A stretch of DNA of 14,098 bases, taken from NCBI GenBank assembly GCA_021790955.1, contig JAJYFI010000011.1:1-14098 (forward strand). The letters run 5' to 3'. Below are positions 12,260 to 14,098 of this stretch, piece after piece. This DNA comes from a bacterium (GTDB lineage: Bacteria; Elusimicrobiota; Elusimicrobia; UBA1565; UBA9628). How positions within the stretch are numbered: position 1 is the stretch's first letter; each line of letters begins with the position of its first letter. The notes under the pieces are model-generated. The model saw only the letters and a program-made list of their open reading frames with translations. It made no database searches and was not told where the DNA came from. Position numbers and translations under genes: made by a program.

Positions 12260-13026
12260 TCGCCCGGCCCCTTCTTCTCGTGAGAGGCCCCGAAAAGGAG
12301 GAGATGGGGCTGGCGCTCGATCCGCCTCGCCGTTCGGTCCAGCGTCGTCACGAGCCCCCGCATCTGCGTCAGCAGCGAGTCCGCGTCGGAGAGGGTCTTG
12401 CCGGCTTCCCGTTCGAGATCGGGGCCCCGGGCGTCGAGCCTTCCGGTGACACGGGCCAAATTCGCCAGCGTCTTTTTGAGAGCCGCGCGGTTGTCCTTGC
12501 TCACGGTGTCCCGAAGGTCGACCGCCAGCGCGTCGATATCCGATAGGAGGCGGGAGGCGCCGCGATCGACGAGGAGCTTTGAGACCTCCTCGTTGACGCG
12601 GAAATACAAGGAGGGGCCCGCCGGGATGACGGGGTAGGGCTTGCCGGCCTCGGCGGCGAGCATGGGGGAATCGCGGGTGCCTCCCTTTAAATTGACGATG
12701 GCGAGTCCCGTGAGCACCTGGGTTTCCAGCGCCGCGACGGTGTCTTGTTTGATGGGAGTCCCGCGGAGGATGTCGAGCGTCAGCCGGACTTCCTCGGAAT
12801 TGCCGGGGTTGAGGGCGATTCGCTCCACGCGCCCCACTTCCACTCCCCGATATTTGACGGGGGAATCGACGCTGAGGCCGGAGACGGACTCGCGCATATA
12901 GGTGTAGTAGCGGTCGTAGGCCTTGCCGTAGCCCGTTTTGCCGAGCCAGAGCGCCACCGCCAGAGCAGAGAGCCCCAAGAGCAGGATGAACATCCCCACG
13001 GCGCCATAGTTGACCTTGGGTTCCAT
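12256..13026 (-). CDS. mlaD: MlaD/MCE-family lipid transport protein
   Basis: A 256-residue protein from the ATG at 13026. An open frame reaches back to 13194, but that part overlaps the ATPase gene and is Arg/Gly/Pro-rich shadow. Residues about 8-28 form one N-terminal membrane anchor (GMFILLLGLSALAVALWLG). The MCE domain (about 38-120) has VSGLSVDSPVKYRGVEVGRV and the LTGLAIVNLKGG strand. From about 145 on there is a long helical/coiled-coil region (LLSDIDALAVDLRDTV, NLARVTGRLDARG, LLTQMRGLVTTLDRTARRIE), ending QPHLLLFG, as is common in this family. It would form a periplasmic ring with the permease and ATPase and carry phospholipid or similar lipids. The start is 2 bases after the ATPase stop and the end overlaps the lipoprotein start, so all are coupled. 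Confidence 0.92.
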   Translation of the reverse strand: MEPKVNYGAVGMFILLLGLSALAVALWLGKTGYGKAYDRYYTYMRESVSGLSVDSPVKYRGVEVGRVERIALNPGNSEEVRLTLDILRGTPIKQDTVAALETQVLTGLAIVNLKGGTRDSPMLAAEAGKPYPVIPAGPSLYFRVNEEVSKLLVDRGASRLLSDIDALAVDLRDTVSKDNRAALKKTLANLARVTGRLDARGPDLEREAGKTLSDADSLLTQMRGLVTTLDRTARRIERQPHLLLFGASHEKKGPGE

Positions 13027-13028
13027 CG

Positions 13029-13814
13029 TTACGGGGACCTCTTGCGACCCGCCTGGCTTCGGGCCGAACGGCCGCGGGGCCCGTGGATGTACTCCTTGAC
13101 CGACGGGTCTTCCGAGAGGGCGAGATCCTCCATGGAGCCCACCGCCAGCACTTTGCCGCGCCCCAGCATGGCGACGCGGTCCGCGAGGCCCCACAAGGAA
13201 TCGAGGTCGTGGGTCACCATGACGACGGTCAGCTTGAGGGCCTCTTTGAGGCGCCGGACCAGATCGTCGAAGCCGGCGGCGCTGACGGGATCGAGGCCGG
13301 ACGTCGGCTCGTCGAGGAAAAGTATCTCGGGGTCGAGGGCGATGGCCCGGGCGAGCGCCGCGCGCTTGCGCAGCCCGCCGCTCAGCTCGTCCGGGAGCTT
13401 CGAGGCGCCGTCGATGGGAAAGCCGGCCAGGGACATTTTGAGGACCGCGATCTCCCAGATAAGGCCTTCGCTCAAGCCGCCTTGCTCCCTGAGGGCGGCG
13501 GCGATGTTGTCGGCCACGGTGAGCGACGTGAAGAGCGCGCCCTGCTGGAAGAGGACGCCGCAGCGGCGCCGCAGGGCGAAGATCTCCTCGCGGGAAAGCG
13601 CGCGAGCGTCCTTGCCGAAGAGCCGGATGATCCCCGCTTGGGGCTTCTGCAGAAGGAGAATCTCGCGCAGGAGCACCGACTTTCCGGCGCCATTGACGCC
13701 CGCGATCGCGAAGATCTCGTCGGGATAGACGGAGAGCCGGACGCCGTCGTGAACAACGGCGCTTCCGAAGCGGGTGACGAGGCCGTCCACTTCGATGACG
13801 GGCGATTTGTCCAT
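13029..13814 (-). CDS. mlaF: MlaF-type ABC transporter ATPase
   Basis: A 261-residue protein from the ATG at 13814, which overlaps the permease stop (ATGA). A second in-frame ATG at 13826 would add 4 residues and cannot be excluded. All ABC ATPase motifs are present: Walker A GVNGAGKS (39-46), Q-loop LFQQGALF, signature LSGGLRKRAALARA (144-157), Walker B ILFLDEP (164-170), D-loop SGLDP and switch His202 in VTHDLDS. The GxRKRAALARA form after the signature and the FQQGALFxSLTVxxN segment are typical of MlaF/Ttg2A lipid-transport ATPases. It powers the inner-membrane permease MlaE. Gene order E-F-D-lipoprotein is the usual core of this system; no MlaB or MlaC homologue is seen in the window. 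Confidence 0.94.
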   Translation of the reverse strand: MDKSPVIEVDGLVTRFGSAVVHDGVRLSVYPDEIFAIAGVNGAGKSVLLREILLLQKPQAGIIRLFGKDARALSREEIFALRRRCGVLFQQGALFTSLTVADNIAAALREQGGLSEGLIWEIAVLKMSLAGFPIDGASKLPDELSGGLRKRAALARAIALDPEILFLDEPTSGLDPVSAAGFDDLVRRLKEALKLTVVMVTHDLDSLWGLADRVAMLGRGKVLAVGSMEDLALSEDPSVKEYIHGPRGRSARSQAGRKRSP

Positions 13815-14098
13815 CAGATTTTCCATACGCTGAAGACGACGGAAAAGAGCGCGTCGAAGACGATCACGAGAAAGATGCTCTGGACCACCCCGGCGGTCGT
13901 GCGCCGCCCCACGCTCTCCACGCCGCCGCTCACCTGGAAGCCCTGCCGGCAGCCGACGAGGGCGATCGTCGCCGCGAAGACGGGGGTCTTCCCGACGCCG
14001 ATGAGGTAGTGCTTGAGGGCGACGGCGTAGGAGAAGCGGGAGAGAAACTGCGGGATTCGGATTCCCAGGTCAGCGGAGGCGATGAGCATCCCTCCCAG
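13814..14098 (-). CDS. mlaE: MlaE-type permease, C-terminal part (cut by window edge)
   Basis: The last 94 codons of a permease whose frame is open to the window edge. Visible are LGGMLIASADLGI, SYAVALKHYLIGVGKTPVFAATIALVGCRQGFQVSGG, ESVGRRTTAGVVQSIFLVIVFDALFSVVF. The IALVGCxQGxxVxGGxxxVGRxTTxxVVxSIxxIIxxDAxF pattern is the hallmark C-terminus of the MlaE family (inner-membrane subunit of phospholipid ABC transporters). At least two membrane segments are seen. The TGA overlaps the ATPase start codon. It is the most upstream gene of the operon that is visible; the operon promoter lies outside the window. Confidence 0.92.
   Translation of the reverse strand: MGGMLIASADLGIRIPQFLSRFSYAVALKHYLIGVGKTPVFAATIALVGCRQGFQVSGGVESVGRRTTAGVVQSIFLVIVFDALFSVVFSVWKI

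Noticed and set aside
13027..13194. N-terminal extension of the MlaD frame
   Set aside because: It overlaps the MlaF coding end, is Arg/Gly/Pro-rich, and MCE proteins start just before the membrane anchor.
1..14098. CRISPR arrays, tRNA or rRNA genes, transposases, phage genes
   Set aside because: No regularly spaced direct repeats, no tRNA-like cloverleaf seen by eye, and no mobile-element protein motif in any frame. A tRNA or covariance-model scan was not possible here.

Overview
The window is GC-rich, densely coded bacterial DNA with short intergenic gaps and long antisense open frames, as usual at this base composition. The organism is a diderm: it has an MCE-type lipid transport operon (MlaE, MlaF and MlaD homologues plus an auxiliary lipoprotein), an outer-membrane beta-barrel protein and several proteins with Sec-type signal peptides. 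I cannot fix the phylum from sequence alone. Elusimicrobiota or an acidobacterium-like lineage would fit, but that is a guess.

Layout. (1) Positions 1-590 hold a mosaic of three incomplete housekeeping gene pieces: citrate-synthase-like (- strand), IspE-like (- strand, fused in frame to the first) and 6-phosphogluconolactonase C-terminus (+ strand). It looks like a chimera, an assembly or amplification junction, or gene debris. A perfect 16-bp-arm hairpin closes it. (2) Positions 624-3671 (- strand) hold archease and RtcB RNA ligase, one base apart, followed by an aldo/keto reductase whose catalytic-tetrad histidine is replaced by glutamine. (3) Positions 3776-11641 form a secreted-enzyme region: a papain-family (C1A) peptidase (-), a large secreted clan GH-A glycoside hydrolase with long N- and C-terminal extensions (-), a divergent cytoplasmic GH15 enzyme (+) followed 6 bases later by a small beta-barrel outer-membrane protein (+), and a second C1A peptidase (+). 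(4) Positions 11636-14098 (- strand) hold the distal part of the Mla-type operon, permease (cut by the window edge), ATPase, MCE protein and lipoprotein, with ATGA overlaps or a 2-base gap between genes.

The most interesting signal is in region 3. The glycoside hydrolase (4909-7152) and the second peptidase (9872-11641) have unrelated catalytic domains. Yet they share a signal-peptide-proximal module (16 identities in 27 ungapped residues around an NPY...LRQ.LQS core, then an RG.P motif and an NPFLN motif), a GFF.GL...KP.AS segment with identical internal spacing, and a Ser/Gly/Leu-rich tail. Their promoters also match (TTTTCTTGAC, 17-bp spacer, TAyACT), and both start codons lie only 6-13 bases after the -10 box. 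This points to a co-expressed pair of surface or secreted enzymes carrying the same uncharacterised targeting, anchoring or assembly module. The function of that module is inference only.
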